Of a stretch of 64,000 nucleotides of DNA, positions 8,369 through 17,810 are shown one piece after another. The notes under the pieces were generated by a model that did not search any database, had not been told where the DNA came from, and saw only the letters and a list, made by a program, of their open reading frames with translations. Positions within the stretch are counted from its first letter, which is position 1; each line of letters begins with the position of its first letter. Source of the DNA: Stutzerimonas stutzeri (GTDB lineage Bacteria; Pseudomonadota; Gammaproteobacteria; Pseudomonadales; Pseudomonadaceae); assembly GCF_024448715.1 (NCBI RefSeq), contig NZ_JAMOHZ010000004.1:186001-250000 (forward strand), read 5' to 3'. The position numbers were made by a program, and so were the translations under genes.

Positions 8369-9805
8369 TCAGGTTTCCTCGCCTTCATCCTCATCACTGC
8401 CGTCAACACCCATCCCAAGCTCCTTGATCTTGCGCGTCAGGGTATTGCGGCCCCAGCCGAGCAACAGCGCGGCATCGCGGCGGCGCCCAGCCGTGTGCTT
8501 GAGCGCGGTCTCGATCATGATCCGCTCGAAAGCCGGTACCGCCTCGTCGAGCAGGTTCGATTGGCCGCGCCCCAATGCCAGGTCAGCCCAGTGTCGCAGT
8601 GCCTGTTCCCAGTTGTTTGCCGGCATGGTGTCGGCGGGCTGGTTGAGCAGTTCTGGGGGCAGGTCGCTGACATGCACTTCGCGCCCCGAGGCCATGACGG
8701 TGATCCAGCGGCATGTGTTTTCCAGCTGGCGCACGTTGCCCGGCCAGGGCAGATTCTTCAGATATTCCTCGGTTTCGCTCTTGAGCAGCTTGGTTTCGAC
8801 CGAAAGCTCCTGCGCAGCGCTGGCGAGGAAGTGCCCGGCCAGTGCTGGGATGTCTTCGCGACGGTCGGATAGGCGTGGAATGTGGATGCGGATGACGTTC
8901 AGGCGGTGGAACAGGTCTTCGCGAAATTTTCCGGCCTGCACCAGGGTTTCCAGGTCCTGGTGGGTGGCGGCGATGATGCGTACATCGACTTTCACGGGCG
9001 TGTGGCCGCCGACCCGGTAGAACTCGCCGTCGGCCAGCACACGCAGCAGGCGGGTTTGAGTATCGGCGGGCATGTCGCCGATCTCATCAAGGAAAAGGGT
9101 GCCGCCGTCGGCCTGCTCGAAACGACCGCGGCGCTGATTCGCGGCGCCGGTAAAGGCGCCTTTCTCATGGCCGAACAGCTCGGACTCCATCAGGTCCTTG
9201 GGAATCGCTGCCATGTTCAATGCGATGAACGGCGAAGCCGCTCGCGGGCTATGACGGTGTAGCGCGTGCGCGACCAGCTCCTTACCGGTGCCGGATTCTC
9301 CGTTGATGAGCACGGTAATGTTGGAGTGGCTGAGGCGGCCAATGGCGCGGAACACCTCCTGCATTGCCGGTGCCTCGCCGATGATCTCCGGTGTATGGTG
9401 CTGGTTGGCCGGCGCCTGCAGGTTCTGCTGTTCCTGTGCGTGCTGGTTGGCGCGTTTTACCAGAGACACCGCGTCGTCGACGTCGAACGGCTTGGGCAGA
9501 TATTCGAAGGCGCCGCCTTGGTAGGAAGCCACCGCGCTATCGAGGTCCGAATGGGCGGTCATGATGATCACCGGTAGGCGCGGGTACAGCTCACGAATCT
9601 GCGCCAGCAGGTCCAGGCCGCTGGTGCCGGGCATGCGGATGTCCGAGATGATCACATCCGGCTGCTGGCGCGCCAGTTTCGCCAGCACGCCGTCGGCACT
9701 GTCGAAACTCTGGGTGGTCATGCCCTCTTGCTGCAGAGCCTTTTCCAGTACCCAGCGGATGGAGCGGTCGTCATCGACGATCCAGACGTTTTCGCTTCGG
9801 CTCAT
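8369..9805 (-). CDS. ntrC: NtrC (GlnG), nitrogen regulation response regulator
   Basis: A 478-residue sigma-54 activator. The receiver domain (about 5-120) has the acidic pair DDD at 11-13 and the phosphorylation site D55 in VIISDIRMPG. The central AAA+ domain (about 140-370) has GESGTGKELVA, the sigma-54-contacting loop GAFTGA and GGTLFLDEIGDMP. A C-terminal Fis-type helix-turn-helix (TAGRRRDAALLLGWGRNTLTRKIKEL) binds DNA. It turns on nitrogen-scavenging genes, here surely including glnA, 2.5 kb away. The ATG overlaps the ntrB stop (9802-9805). Confidence 0.97.
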   Translation of the reverse strand: MSRSENVWIVDDDRSIRWVLEKALQQEGMTTQSFDSADGVLAKLARQQPDVIISDIRMPGTSGLDLLAQIRELYPRLPVIIMTAHSDLDSAVASYQGGAFEYLPKPFDVDDAVSLVKRANQHAQEQQNLQAPANQHHTPEIIGEAPAMQEVFRAIGRLSHSNITVLINGESGTGKELVAHALHRHSPRAASPFIALNMAAIPKDLMESELFGHEKGAFTGAANQRRGRFEQADGGTLFLDEIGDMPADTQTRLLRVLADGEFYRVGGHTPVKVDVRIIAATHQDLETLVQAGKFREDLFHRLNVIRIHIPRLSDRREDIPALAGHFLASAAQELSVETKLLKSETEEYLKNLPWPGNVRQLENTCRWITVMASGREVHVSDLPPELLNQPADTMPANNWEQALRHWADLALGRGQSNLLDEAVPAFERIMIETALKHTAGRRRDAALLLGWGRNTLTRKIKELGMGVDGSDEDEGEET

Positions 9806-10884
9806 GCTGATGGGGCTCCTTGTTCCAGCGGCAGGAAGATGGAGAACGCGGTGTGGCCGGGGTGGCTCTCGCACTCGATCAGGCCCTGATGCTGGCTGAT
9901 GATGTTCTGGGTTATGGCCAGGCCGAGGCCGGTGCCGTCCGGGCGGCCGCTGACCATCGGGTAGAAAAGCGTGTTCTGCAGTTCGCTGGGAATGCCCGGG
10001 CCGTTGTCAATGATTTCGATCCGGGTGACCAGGCGATGGCGGATATGGCCAATCGTGAACTGGCGCAGGGTGCGGGTACGCAGGGTCAGGCGGCTAAGGC
10101 CCAGTTCGCTCTGCCCGGCGAGCGCCTGCATGGCGTTGCGCATGATATTGAGCACCGCCTGAATCATCTGTTCACGGTCCATCAGGATTTCAGGAATGCT
10201 CGGATCATAGTCGCGCACCAAAATGAGGCTGCCCTGACATTCGGCCTCGATCAGGCTGGCAACATGCTCCAGCACCTCATGGATATTAGTCATCGACAGG
10301 GACGGCAGCTTGTTCGATCCGAGCATCCGGTCGACCAGATTTCGCAAGCGGTCGGCCTCCTCGATGATTACCTCGGTGTAGTCCCTGAGGTGCTCCTCGG
10401 GCAACTCGCGTGACAGCAGCTGCGCAGCGCCTCGAATGCCGCCAAGCGGATTCTTGATCTCATGAGCGAGACCGCGCACCAGCATCTTGGTGGTTTCATG
10501 CGTGGACAGCTGCGCCTCTTCCTTGGTGATACGCAGCAGTCTGTCCCGCGGTAACACCTCCAGCAGCAGCATGGTTTCTTGGCGAGTCAGAACGGGTGTA
10601 ACCGCATAGTCGACCGTCAGTGTCTGGCCGCTGGCAGAAGTCAGCGTTGCCTCGCGCTTGGTGAAGGGGTGGGCCTGTTCGACGGCCTGGCGCAGGGCAG
10701 CCAGCGCTTCAGGCGATTCGGTGAAAAGCTCGCTAATGAATTGGCCGTGGCTGCGCTGGCCGCTCACGGCAAGCAGCATTTCAGCAGCTGGATTCATGTA
10801 CTCCAGGCGCAAGCGCGAATTGAGCAGCAGGGTCGCGGTGGTTAGGTTCTCGATCAGCAGGCGCTGTAGGGCTTCGTTGATCAT
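9802..10884 (-). CDS. ntrB: NtrB (GlnL), nitrogen regulation histidine kinase
   Basis: A soluble kinase/phosphatase of 360 residues controlled by PII. An N-terminal PAS domain (about 5-115: LLLNSRLRLEYMNPAAEMLL) precedes the H-box RGLAHEIKNPLGGIRGAAQL with its phospho-acceptor histidine, and the N (NIMRNAMQAL), G1 (DNGPGIP) and G2 (GRPDGTGLGLAI) boxes of the ATPase domain. There is no membrane segment. I start at MINEALQRLLIEN, matching the family N-terminus; an ATG four codons upstream is an alternative. Confidence 0.96.
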   Translation of the reverse strand: MINEALQRLLIENLTTATLLLNSRLRLEYMNPAAEMLLAVSGQRSHGQFISELFTESPEALAALRQAVEQAHPFTKREATLTSASGQTLTVDYAVTPVLTRQETMLLLEVLPRDRLLRITKEEAQLSTHETTKMLVRGLAHEIKNPLGGIRGAAQLLSRELPEEHLRDYTEVIIEEADRLRNLVDRMLGSNKLPSLSMTNIHEVLEHVASLIEAECQGSLILVRDYDPSIPEILMDREQMIQAVLNIMRNAMQALAGQSELGLSRLTLRTRTLRQFTIGHIRHRLVTRIEIIDNGPGIPSELQNTLFYPMVSGRPDGTGLGLAITQNIISQHQGLIECESHPGHTAFSIFLPLEQGAPSA

Positions 10885-11051
10885 GGCTGTCTGCATCCGG
10901 TATGTGAGACAGGAAATGCAAGAAGCAAACCAAGGCGCTCCTTTTCGGCGCGGCACTCTAGGCGCTAGCGCTCCAGAGCAGGGCGTAGCGAGAAATGAGT
11001 GAAGCGGATCAGGCTGGTCCGGCTTGTGCACCATTCAGGTGCGTAGGATGG

Positions 11052-11684
11052 TCACAGAAAGGGCACGAAGGGAATATCTTTCTTTTCCTTGGGTTTGTCT
11101 TTCACGGGGCATTCGGGGCGGACCCCGTAATCGCCCGTCTTGCACGGGTTGGCCATCCGTCGTTGGGCAAGCGAAGTGCGCATCATGTGAAACACGTGCG
11201 GCGCGCTTCGCTGCAGGCTTGCGCCCAGGCTGTCGATCACTTCGACGGCCAACTGATGGCTGCCTCGATCAACATTGCCGATTACCAGCACCGGACCTTC
11301 GCTTGGCGTCCCCACAGGCGCGCCATTGAGCAGCAAGCGATACTGGTGGCCGGGTTGCAGGGCGGGATTGCTGGTGACACTAACCGCCAATTCGCCCGGA
11401 TTGCTGCGGATCGTGGCGTCGGGTGCCGGCTGCACGATATCGAGCAGCGCATAACCTGGAGTGATCGCTTTCAGGACCTTTACGGGCGTCTTCGTTGGCG
11501 GTACCGGCTGTGCGGCCATGCTGTTGGTCGGTTTGGTCTCAACTGGCTCGGCCGCTCGGCCACCGGGGCGGTCGGTGAAGACCCGATTGCCCTCGGCGCC
11601 GACGTAGCTATAAATCGCGGCACTTGCGGGCAGTGCGAGCGTCAGCAACAGCCCAAGCAGGCCGAGCCGCGTGACGCACGTCAT
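11052..11684 (-). CDS. DUF4124-domain secreted protein, copy 2
   Basis: A 210-residue protein with a signal peptide (MTCVTRLGLLGLLLTLALPASA) and a DUF4124 domain just after it (IYSYVGAEGNRVFTDRPGG). A proline-rich linker leads to an immunoglobulin-like C-terminal part (AVSVTSNPALQPGHQYRLLL ... VDRGSHQLAVEVIDSLG) and a tail with a cysteine pair (NPCKTG and PECPV) rich in lysine. It is clearly paralogous to the gene upstream, whose stop overlaps its start (11681-11684). The function is unknown; the place, next to ntrB, is that seen in other pseudomonads. Confidence 0.8.
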   Translation of the reverse strand: MTCVTRLGLLGLLLTLALPASAAIYSYVGAEGNRVFTDRPGGRAAEPVETKPTNSMAAQPVPPTKTPVKVLKAITPGYALLDIVQPAPDATIRSNPGELAVSVTSNPALQPGHQYRLLLNGAPVGTPSEGPVLVIGNVDRGSHQLAVEVIDSLGASLQRSAPHVFHMMRTSLAQRRMANPCKTGDYGVRPECPVKDKPKEKKDIPFVPFL

Positions 11685-12208
11685 CGGCGGGCCGGGCTGG
11701 AGATGTGGACGCGCTGAACGGTGAATTGCTCCTCGGCGCGCTGCATGACTCGTCCGCCGCTGAACACTTCGACTTCAAGCAGATGCGTACCACGGTCGAC
11801 GTTGGTCAGCTGTTGTGACGTCGTGCTGCCTGGTTCTGCCTGCGGAACGCCGTCGAGCAGAAAGCGGATCTGATGGCCTCGCTTAAGCGGAGGGTCGAGC
11901 TGGGCATTGACAACAAAGGTGCCGTTGTTCGCGCGCAACGCCTGTTCGTCCGGAATGCCGCCAATGGACAGGCTGCGGTAAGGCTGCTGTTTACGCTCGT
12001 CGCTTTGCTCGTCGGCCAGGGGCGGCGGGGCTTCAGGCATTTTGATGTCAACAGTATTGGCAGGCGGCAGGTCGACGGTATCTGCCGCGACCCCTTCCGG
12101 CGGTTGATTGGTAAAGACCGTGTTGCCCTTATCGTCGGTGTACTTGTAAATCTGCGCCATGGCGGGCGCCATGAAAACGAGTAGCAGGCTGAACAATGCA
12201 ATGCGCAT
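11681..12208 (-). CDS. DUF4124-domain secreted protein, copy 1
   Basis: A protein of 175 residues with a signal peptide (MRIALFSLLLVFMAPAMA), DUF4124 (QIYKYTDDKGNTVFTNQPPE) and the same C-terminal beta domain as its neighbour (FVVNAQLDPPLKRGHQIRFL ... VDRGTHLLEVEVFSGG). The pair arose by tandem duplication: the blocks DxxLxxGHQxRxLLxGxP and VDRGxHxLxVEV are shared. The two lie in one unit with an ATGA junction, downstream of glnA and upstream of ntrBC on the same strand, so readthrough could place them partly under nitrogen control; the glnA terminator argues against strong readthrough. Confidence 0.8.
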   Translation of the reverse strand: MRIALFSLLLVFMAPAMAQIYKYTDDKGNTVFTNQPPEGVAADTVDLPPANTVDIKMPEAPPPLADEQSDERKQQPYRSLSIGGIPDEQALRANNGTFVVNAQLDPPLKRGHQIRFLLDGVPQAEPGSTTSQQLTNVDRGTHLLEVEVFSGGRVMQRAEEQFTVQRVHISSPARR

Positions 12209-12344
12209 AAGAAGCTCCGCGGATGGGATGCCGGAAGCCTTGCACCGCTCGGGCGGCTAGGCAAGTACGGCCGTTGCGATTTGGGATCGGCGCCACTCCG
12301 GCTTGGCGAGGGGTCGATTTCCTATCTAGTGACATCGCAGGAAC

Positions 12345-12368
12345 GAAAAAGCCTCCCGAAGGAGGCCT
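12345..12368 (-). terminator. Rho-independent terminator of glnA
   Basis: On the minus strand GCCTCC-TTCG-GGAGGC forms a tight stem with a stable UUCG-type tetraloop, followed by TTTTT. It begins about 20 bases after the glnA stop. The flanking run of A and T on both sides makes it potentially bidirectional, though no plus-strand gene ends nearby. Confidence 0.9.
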
Positions 12369-12388
12369 TTTCTGTCACGCGGACCGGC

Positions 12389-13795
12389 TTAGACGCTGTA
12401 GTACAGGTCGTATTCCAGCGGGTGAACGAAGGTACGGACCTTGATTTCTTCCTCGCTCTTCAGCTCGAGGTAGGCATCGATGAAGTCGTCGCTGAACACG
12501 CCGCCCTTGGTCAGGAACCCGCGGCCCTTGTCCAGTTCTTCCAAGGCTTCCTTCAGGCTGCCGCAAACCTGCGGGATCAGCTTGCCTTCTTCCGGCGGCA
12601 GATCGTAGAGGTTCTTGTCAGCGGCGTCGCCAGGGTGAATCTTGTTCTGGATGCCGTCCAGGCCAGCCATCAGCAGTGCGGCGAAGCACAGGTAGGGGTT
12701 GGCGGCCGGGTCCGGAAAGCGCGCTTCGATACGGCGAGCCTTCGGGCTGGATACGTACGGGATACGGATCGAGGCGGAGCGGTTGCGAGCCGAGTAGGCC
12801 AGCATCACCGGTGCTTCGAAGCCCGGGACCAGACGCTTGTAGGAGTTGGTCGATGGGTTGGTGAATCCGTTCAGCGCCTTGCCGTGCTTGATGATGCCGC
12901 CGATGAAGTACAGCGCGGTTTCGGACAGGCCGGCATAGCCTTCGCCGGAGAAGGTGTTCTTGCCGTCTTTGGAGATCGACATGTGGACGTGCATGCCCGA
13001 ACCGTTGTCGCCATACAGTGGCTTCGGCATGAAGGTTGCGGTCTTACCGTAGGCATCGGCGACGTTGTGTACGCAGTACTTCAGGGTCTGAACTTCGTCA
13101 GCCTTGTTCACCAGAGTGTTGAACTTGACACCGATTTCGTTCTGGCCGGCAGTCGCCACTTCGTGGTGGTGCACTTCGACGACCAAGCCCATTTCTTCCA
13201 TGGCGTTGCACATGGCGGTACGGATTTCGTGGTCGTGGTCGCACGGGGGAACCGGGAAGTAACCACCCTTGACGGCCGGGCGATGGCCCTTGTTGCCGCC
13301 TTCGATGTCAGCGTCGGTGTTCCAGGAACCCTGCTCGGAGAAAATCTTGAACATGGAACCGGAGATATCGGACTTGAACTTCACTTCGTCGAAGATGAAG
13401 AACTCAGGCTCAGGGCCAACGAATACGGTGTCACCGATACCGGTGGACTTGAGGAATTCCTCGGCGCGCTTGGCGATGGAGCGAGGGTCGCGATCGTAGC
13501 CCTGCATGGTGCTTGGCTCGACGATATCGCAAACCAGAATCAGGGTCGGCTCTTCGGTGAACGGATCCAGTACGGCGGTTTCGTCGACTGGCATCAGAAT
13601 CATGTCCGAGGCTTCGATACCTTTCCAGCCATGGATGGACGAACCGTCGAACATCTTGCCGTGCTCGAAGAAATCCTCGTCCTGGGCATCACGTGCCGGA
13701 ACGGTCACGTGGTGCTGCTTGCCCTTGGTGTCGGTGAAGCGCAGATCAATCCACTTCACATCGTAATCTTTGATCAGTTGAAGCGACTTCGACAT
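12389..13795 (-). CDS. glnA: Glutamine synthetase, type I
   Basis: A GSI subunit of 468 residues (dodecameric) that makes glutamine from glutamate and ammonia. Family blocks include [35 protein letters not shown], the metal ligands in [29 protein letters not shown] and the adenylylation site Tyr397 in NLYDLPPEE, so the enzyme is of the adenylylated class controlled by GlnE. The start [17 protein letters not shown] is standard. It has its own sigma-54 promoter upstream and a strong terminator downstream. Confidence 0.98.
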   Translation of the reverse strand: MSKSLQLIKDYDVKWIDLRFTDTKGKQHHVTVPARDAQDEDFFEHGKMFDGSSIHGWKGIEASDMILMPVDETAVLDPFTEEPTLILVCDIVEPSTMQGYDRDPRSIAKRAEEFLKSTGIGDTVFVGPEPEFFIFDEVKFKSDISGSMFKIFSEQGSWNTDADIEGGNKGHRPAVKGGYFPVPPCDHDHEIRTAMCNAMEEMGLVVEVHHHEVATAGQNEIGVKFNTLVNKADEVQTLKYCVHNVADAYGKTATFMPKPLYGDNGSGMHVHMSISKDGKNTFSGEGYAGLSETALYFIGGIIKHGKALNGFTNPSTNSYKRLVPGFEAPVMLAYSARNRSASIRIPYVSSPKARRIEARFPDPAANPYLCFAALLMAGLDGIQNKIHPGDAADKNLYDLPPEEGKLIPQVCGSLKEALEELDKGRGFLTKGGVFSDDFIDAYLELKSEEEIKVRTFVHPLEYDLYYSV

Positions 13796-13895
13796 GGTGC
13801 TCTCCAAGTGGTGGAAGCGGAGACAGGTTGCTTCCGAAATCAGGGGATGAAGTCCAGCGGCGGATATTCCGCGTTGGCGACCTGCCTCACAAGGG

Positions 13896-13911
13896 AGCAA
13901 ATTGCATGCCA
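13896..13911 (-). promoter_or_regulatory. Sigma-54 promoter of glnA
   Basis: Minus strand TGGCATG-CAAT-TTGCT, a close match to TGGCACG-N4-TTGCW with the invariant GG and GC ten bases apart. It sits 100 bases upstream of the glnA ATG. glnA is a classical NtrC/sigma-54 target, and ntrBC are in the same window. Candidate activator half-sites lie further upstream. Confidence 0.88.
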
Positions 13912-14002
13912 GTGCTCTGTATTGGGTCCGGGCGCGCATATCGGGGTTCTATACGGGTTCCCGTAGTTACGCGGTTCACAATGGCTCACTCAAATGAATC
14001 AA

Positions 14003-14042
14003 ATTGGTGCATTAATTTGTGATTAAGGCCTGAATTGGTGCG
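14003..14042. promoter_or_regulatory. Candidate NtrC enhancer half-sites upstream of glnA
   Basis: Two copies of ATTGGTGC occur at 14003-14010 and 14034-14041, 31 bases apart (about three helical turns), roughly 95-135 bases upstream of the sigma-54 element. NtrC sites are dyads of GCAC-N5-TGGTGC type; each copy here shows one good TGGTGC arm and a poor partner. The spacing and position suit an enhancer, but the assignment is an inference. Confidence 0.45.
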
Positions 14043-14136
14043 CGATGGTCTCTCCAGATAAAAGCGCCTAAATCTTGATCAATTTCCGCTATACTCCGCC
14101 CCCCTCTTTTTACGCCATGTTGCCGCGCGCGTTTTC

Positions 14137-15591
14137 ATGAAGCTGATCGTCAAGGTTTTCCCGGAAATCACCATCAAGAGCCCGCCGGTGCGCAAGGGCT
14201 TCATTCGTCAGTTGGCGAAGAACATCCGCACCGTGCTGCGCGACCTCGATTCCGATCTGCGGGTGGAGGGGGTGTGGGACAACGTTGAAGTGGAAACCGC
14301 GCTCAGCGAGCCGAAGCTGCTGCACGAGATGATCGAGCGCCTGCGCTGCACACCGGGAATCGCCCATTGCCTGGAAGTACACGAGTACCCGCTGGGCGAT
14401 CTCGACGATATCGTCGAGAAATGCAAAGCGCACTTCGCCGACCGGCTGCCCGGCAAGATTTTCGCCGTTCGCTGCAAACGCGCCGGCAAGCACCCGTTCA
14501 GTTCGATGGATGTCGAGCGTCATGTCGGCAGCCAACTGCGTCAGCGGTGCGGCGCCGCCGGAATCTCGTTGAAAGCGCCGGAAATCGAAGTGCGGATGGA
14601 AATCCGCGACCAGCGTTTGTTCGTCGTTCACGCCCAGCATGACGGCATCGGCGGCTACCCGCTGGGTGCGCTGGAGCAGACCCTGGTGCTGATGTCCGGT
14701 GGTTTCGACTCCACCGTGGCGGCCTACCAGATGATGCGTCGCGGGTTGATGACCCATTTCTGCTTCTTCAATCTCGGCGGACGCGCCCACGAGCTGGGCG
14801 TAATGGAAGTCGCCCACTATCTATGGAAGAAGTACGGCAGCTCGCACCGGGTGCTGTTCATCAGCGTTCCGTTCGAGGAAGTGGTCGGCGAGATTCTCGA
14901 GAAGGTCGACAACAGCCAGATGGGCGTTGTCCTTAAACGCATGATGCTTCGCGCCTCGACGCAGATCGCCGAGCGCCTTCACATTGACGCACTGGTCACC
15001 GGCGAGGCGATTTCTCAGGTCTCTAGTCAGACGCTGCCCAACCTTTCGGTGATCGATTCTGCCACTGACATGCTGGTGCTGCGTCCGCTGATCGCCGCGC
15101 ACAAGCAGGACATCATCGACACGGCGTTCGAAATCGGCACCGCCGAGTTCGCCAAGAACATGCCCGAGTATTGCGGCGTGATCTCCAAGAACCCGACCAC
15201 CAAGGCCAAGCGCTACCGTATCGAACATGAAGAAAAGCAGTTCGACATGGCGGTTCTCGAGCGCGCCTTGGAGGATGCACGTCAGGTCCCTATTGACCGC
15301 GTGATCGACGAGCTGGGTCAGGATCTGCAGATTGAAGAGGTGGTCGAGGCGACTGCCGGCCAGGTGGTCATCGACATTCGTCATCCTGACGCCGCTGAGG
15401 ACGAACCTCTGCAATTGCAGGGCATCGAAGTGCAAACACTGCCGTTCTATGCGCTGAACAACCGATTCAAGGAACTGGATGTGAACCGCCAGTACCTGCT
15501 GTATTGCGATAAAGGTGTCATGAGTCGCCTGCATGCTCATCATTTGTTGAGTGAGGGGCATGCCAATGTGCGCGTTTATCGTCCGGGTTAA
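14137..15591 (+). CDS. thiI: ThiI, tRNA 4-thiouridine synthetase and thiamine sulfurtransferase
   Basis: A 484-residue protein with an N-terminal ferredoxin-like plus THUMP RNA-binding region (about 1-165), the PP-loop ATPase motif [13 protein letters not shown] and a C-terminal rhodanese domain. The rhodanese cysteine in [10 protein letters not shown] and its partner in [10 protein letters not shown] are both present, so it should act in both tRNA 4-thiouridine formation and thiazole synthesis. It is divergent from glnA; a TATACT -10-like box at 14090-14095 precedes it but I see no convincing -35. Confidence 0.96.
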   Translation: MKLIVKVFPEITIKSPPVRKGFIRQLAKNIRTVLRDLDSDLRVEGVWDNVEVETALSEPKLLHEMIERLRCTPGIAHCLEVHEYPLGDLDDIVEKCKAHFADRLPGKIFAVRCKRAGKHPFSSMDVERHVGSQLRQRCGAAGISLKAPEIEVRMEIRDQRLFVVHAQHDGIGGYPLGALEQTLVLMSGGFDSTVAAYQMMRRGLMTHFCFFNLGGRAHELGVMEVAHYLWKKYGSSHRVLFISVPFEEVVGEILEKVDNSQMGVVLKRMMLRASTQIAERLHIDALVTGEAISQVSSQTLPNLSVIDSATDMLVLRPLIAAHKQDIIDTAFEIGTAEFAKNMPEYCGVISKNPTTKAKRYRIEHEEKQFDMAVLERALEDARQVPIDRVIDELGQDLQIEEVVEATAGQVVIDIRHPDAAEDEPLQLQGIEVQTLPFYALNNRFKELDVNRQYLLYCDKGVMSRLHAHHLLSEGHANVRVYRPG

Positions 15592-15761
15592 ACAACCTGG
15601 GCTGCTGGGCGGCAGTATCCGTCACCGCCCTCCCGACCCGCTGCGCGGCTGTATTGCCGCGACACGTCGTTAGCGACCTTCTCCTATCTTCATCCGATTT
15701 TTCGCGTTGAGCCGCTCGATGCATCTGCTGAGTAGCCCGACCCAACTACGAGACCACTACT

Positions 15762-17585
15762 GTGATCGAGAATCTACGTAACATCGCCATCATCGCTCAC
15801 GTTGACCATGGCAAAACCACTCTGGTCGACAAGCTTCTGCGTCAGTCCGGCACCCTGGAGCGCGGCGAGCTCAACGACGAGCGCGTGATGGACTCCAACG
15901 ACCAGGAAAAAGAACGCGGCATCACCATCCTGGCCAAGAACACCGCCATCCGCTGGAACGACTACCGCATCAACATCGTCGATACCCCCGGCCACGCCGA
16001 TTTCGGCGGTGAAGTGGAGCGCGTGATGTCGATGGTCGACTCCGTGCTGCTGCTGGTCGACGCCCAGGACGGCCCGATGCCGCAAACCCGCTTCGTGACC
16101 AAGAAGGCCTTTGAAGCCGGCCTGCGTCCGATCGTGGTGATCAACAAGGTCGACCGTCCAGGCGCGCGTCCTGACTGGGTTCTGGATCAGATCTTCGACC
16201 TGTTCGACAACCTCGGCGCCACCGAAGAGCAGCTGGACTTCCAGGTCGTCTACGCCTCGGCCCTGAACGGCATCGCCGGTCTGGATCACACCGACATGGC
16301 CGAAGACATGACCCCGCTGTACCAGGCCATCGTCGACCACGTACCAGCCCCGCAGGTCGATATCGACGGCCCGTTCCAGATGCAGATCTCCGCTCTGGAC
16401 TACAACAGCTTCCTCGGCATCATCGGTGTCGGCCGCATCGCCCGTGGTCGCGTCAAACCGAACACGCCGGTCACTGCCATCGACATGCACGGCAAGAAGC
16501 GTAACGGCCGTATCCTCAAGCTGATGGGCCACCACGGTTTGCACCGCGTCGACGTCGACGAAGCCACCGCAGGCGACATCGTCTGCATCAGCGGTTTCGA
16601 CGAGCTGTTCATCTCCGACACCCTGTGCGACCAGAACAACGTCGAAGCGATGAAGCCGCTGACCGTCGACGAACCGACCGTTTCCATGACCTTCCAGGTC
16701 AACGATTCGCCGTTCTGCGGCAAGGAAGGCAAGTTCGTCACCAGCCGTAACATCAAGGAGCGCCTGGACAAGGAGCTGCTGTACAACGTGGCCCTGCGCG
16801 TTGAAGAAGGCGACTCGGCAGACAAGTTCAAAGTCTCCGGTCGTGGCGAGCTGCACCTGTCGGTACTGATCGAAACCATGCGTCGTGAAGGTTTCGAAAT
16901 GGCCGTTGGCCGTCCGGAAGTGATCATTCGCGAAGTCAACGGCGCCAAGCACGAGCCGTTCGAGAACGTCACTATCGACATCCCTGAGGAAAGCCAAGGT
17001 AAGGTCATGGAAGAGATGGGCCTGCGTAAGGGCGACCTGAGCAACATGGTGCCGGATGGCAAGGGCCGTGTTCGCCTCGAGTACAACATCCCGGCCCGCG
17101 GCCTGATCGGTTTCCGTAACCAGTTCCTCACTCTGACCAACGGCGCCGGCATCCTGACTTCGATCTTCGACCGTTACGACGTGATGAAGTCGGGCCACAT
17201 GTCCGGCCGTCAGAACGGCGTACTGGTGTCGATCGATACCGGCAAGGCGCTGACCTACTCCCTGGAAACCCTGCAGGCGCGCGGCAAGCTGTTCGTCGAG
17301 CACGGCCAGGAAATCTACAACGGTCAGATCGTTGGTCTGAACAGCCGTGACAACGACCTCGGCGTAAACCCCACTAAGGGCAAGAAGCTCGACAACATGC
17401 GCGCTTCGGGCAAGGACGAAACCATCGCCTTGGTCCCGCCGGTCCGCTTCACCCTCGAGCAGGCTCTAGAGTTCATCCAGGACGACGAGCTGTGTGAAGT
17501 CACGCCGAAGTCGATCCGTCTTCGCAAGAAGATCCTCGACGAAGGCGAGCGTAGCCGCGCTGCGAAGAAAGCCAACAAGGCTTGA
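15762..17585 (+). CDS. typA: TypA/BipA, ribosome-associated translational GTPase
   Basis: A GTPase of 607 residues in the EF-G/LepA superfamily: G1 [19 protein letters not shown]2 RGITI, G3 [15 protein letters not shown]4 [11 protein letters not shown], then EF-G-like domains II, III and V and the TypA-specific C-terminal domain ([20 protein letters not shown] ... [12 protein letters not shown]). It aids 50S assembly and stress or cold adaptation. Translation begins at GTG (15762), directly giving [15 protein letters not shown]; no ATG fits. Codon use is strongly biased to preferred G/C-ending codons, as expected for high expression. Confidence 0.97.
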   Translation: MIENLRNIAIIAHVDHGKTTLVDKLLRQSGTLERGELNDERVMDSNDQEKERGITILAKNTAIRWNDYRINIVDTPGHADFGGEVERVMSMVDSVLLLVDAQDGPMPQTRFVTKKAFEAGLRPIVVINKVDRPGARPDWVLDQIFDLFDNLGATEEQLDFQVVYASALNGIAGLDHTDMAEDMTPLYQAIVDHVPAPQVDIDGPFQMQISALDYNSFLGIIGVGRIARGRVKPNTPVTAIDMHGKKRNGRILKLMGHHGLHRVDVDEATAGDIVCISGFDELFISDTLCDQNNVEAMKPLTVDEPTVSMTFQVNDSPFCGKEGKFVTSRNIKERLDKELLYNVALRVEEGDSADKFKVSGRGELHLSVLIETMRREGFEMAVGRPEVIIREVNGAKHEPFENVTIDIPEESQGKVMEEMGLRKGDLSNMVPDGKGRVRLEYNIPARGLIGFRNQFLTLTNGAGILTSIFDRYDVMKSGHMSGRQNGVLVSIDTGKALTYSLETLQARGKLFVEHGQEIYNGQIVGLNSRDNDLGVNPTKGKKLDNMRASGKDETIALVPPVRFTLEQALEFIQDDELCEVTPKSIRLRKKILDEGERSRAAKKANKA

Positions 17586-17606
17586 TTCTCGCTTAGCTGC
17601 AACGAA

Positions 17607-17629
17607 AAGGCGCCTTAGGGCGCCTTTTT
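17607..17629 (+). terminator. Rho-independent terminator of typA
   Basis: AAGGCGCC-TTAG-GGCGCCTT followed by more T residues, 22 bases after the typA stop. Near-perfect 8-base arms make this a strong terminator. It separates typA from the CDI locus; about 180 bases without any gene follow up to the cdiB-like start. Confidence 0.92.
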
Positions 17630-17810
17630 GCTGCCTTCAATATGATCTTGCGCGCCGACTTCCTTTAGTTCCGTACGATTAGACCAATATTTCGAAAATG
17701 CGAAGTCGTTCGCGCTTCCGCTGCCTATCTGAGATCAATGGTAGTTGTCCAGTGATGGCACAACGCCCATCATCGCCATCCCTCGATTTACCGAACCAAG
17801 GATGGTTGCG

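Noticed and set aside
12281..13966. Open frame of 561 codons on the plus strand opposite glnA
   Set aside because: It lies wholly antisense to glnA and arises from the codon bias of the real gene. The translation is low in recognisable motifs and rich in Val, Gly, Asp and His as expected for a shadow frame.
14090..14095. TATACT as a full promoter of thiI
   Set aside because: A TTGATC lies only 9 bases upstream, too close, and no other -35 box fits, so only a -10-like element can be claimed.
15774..17303. Open frame of 509 codons on the minus strand opposite typA
   Set aside because: Antisense shadow of the strongly biased typA gene; no protein family recognised.
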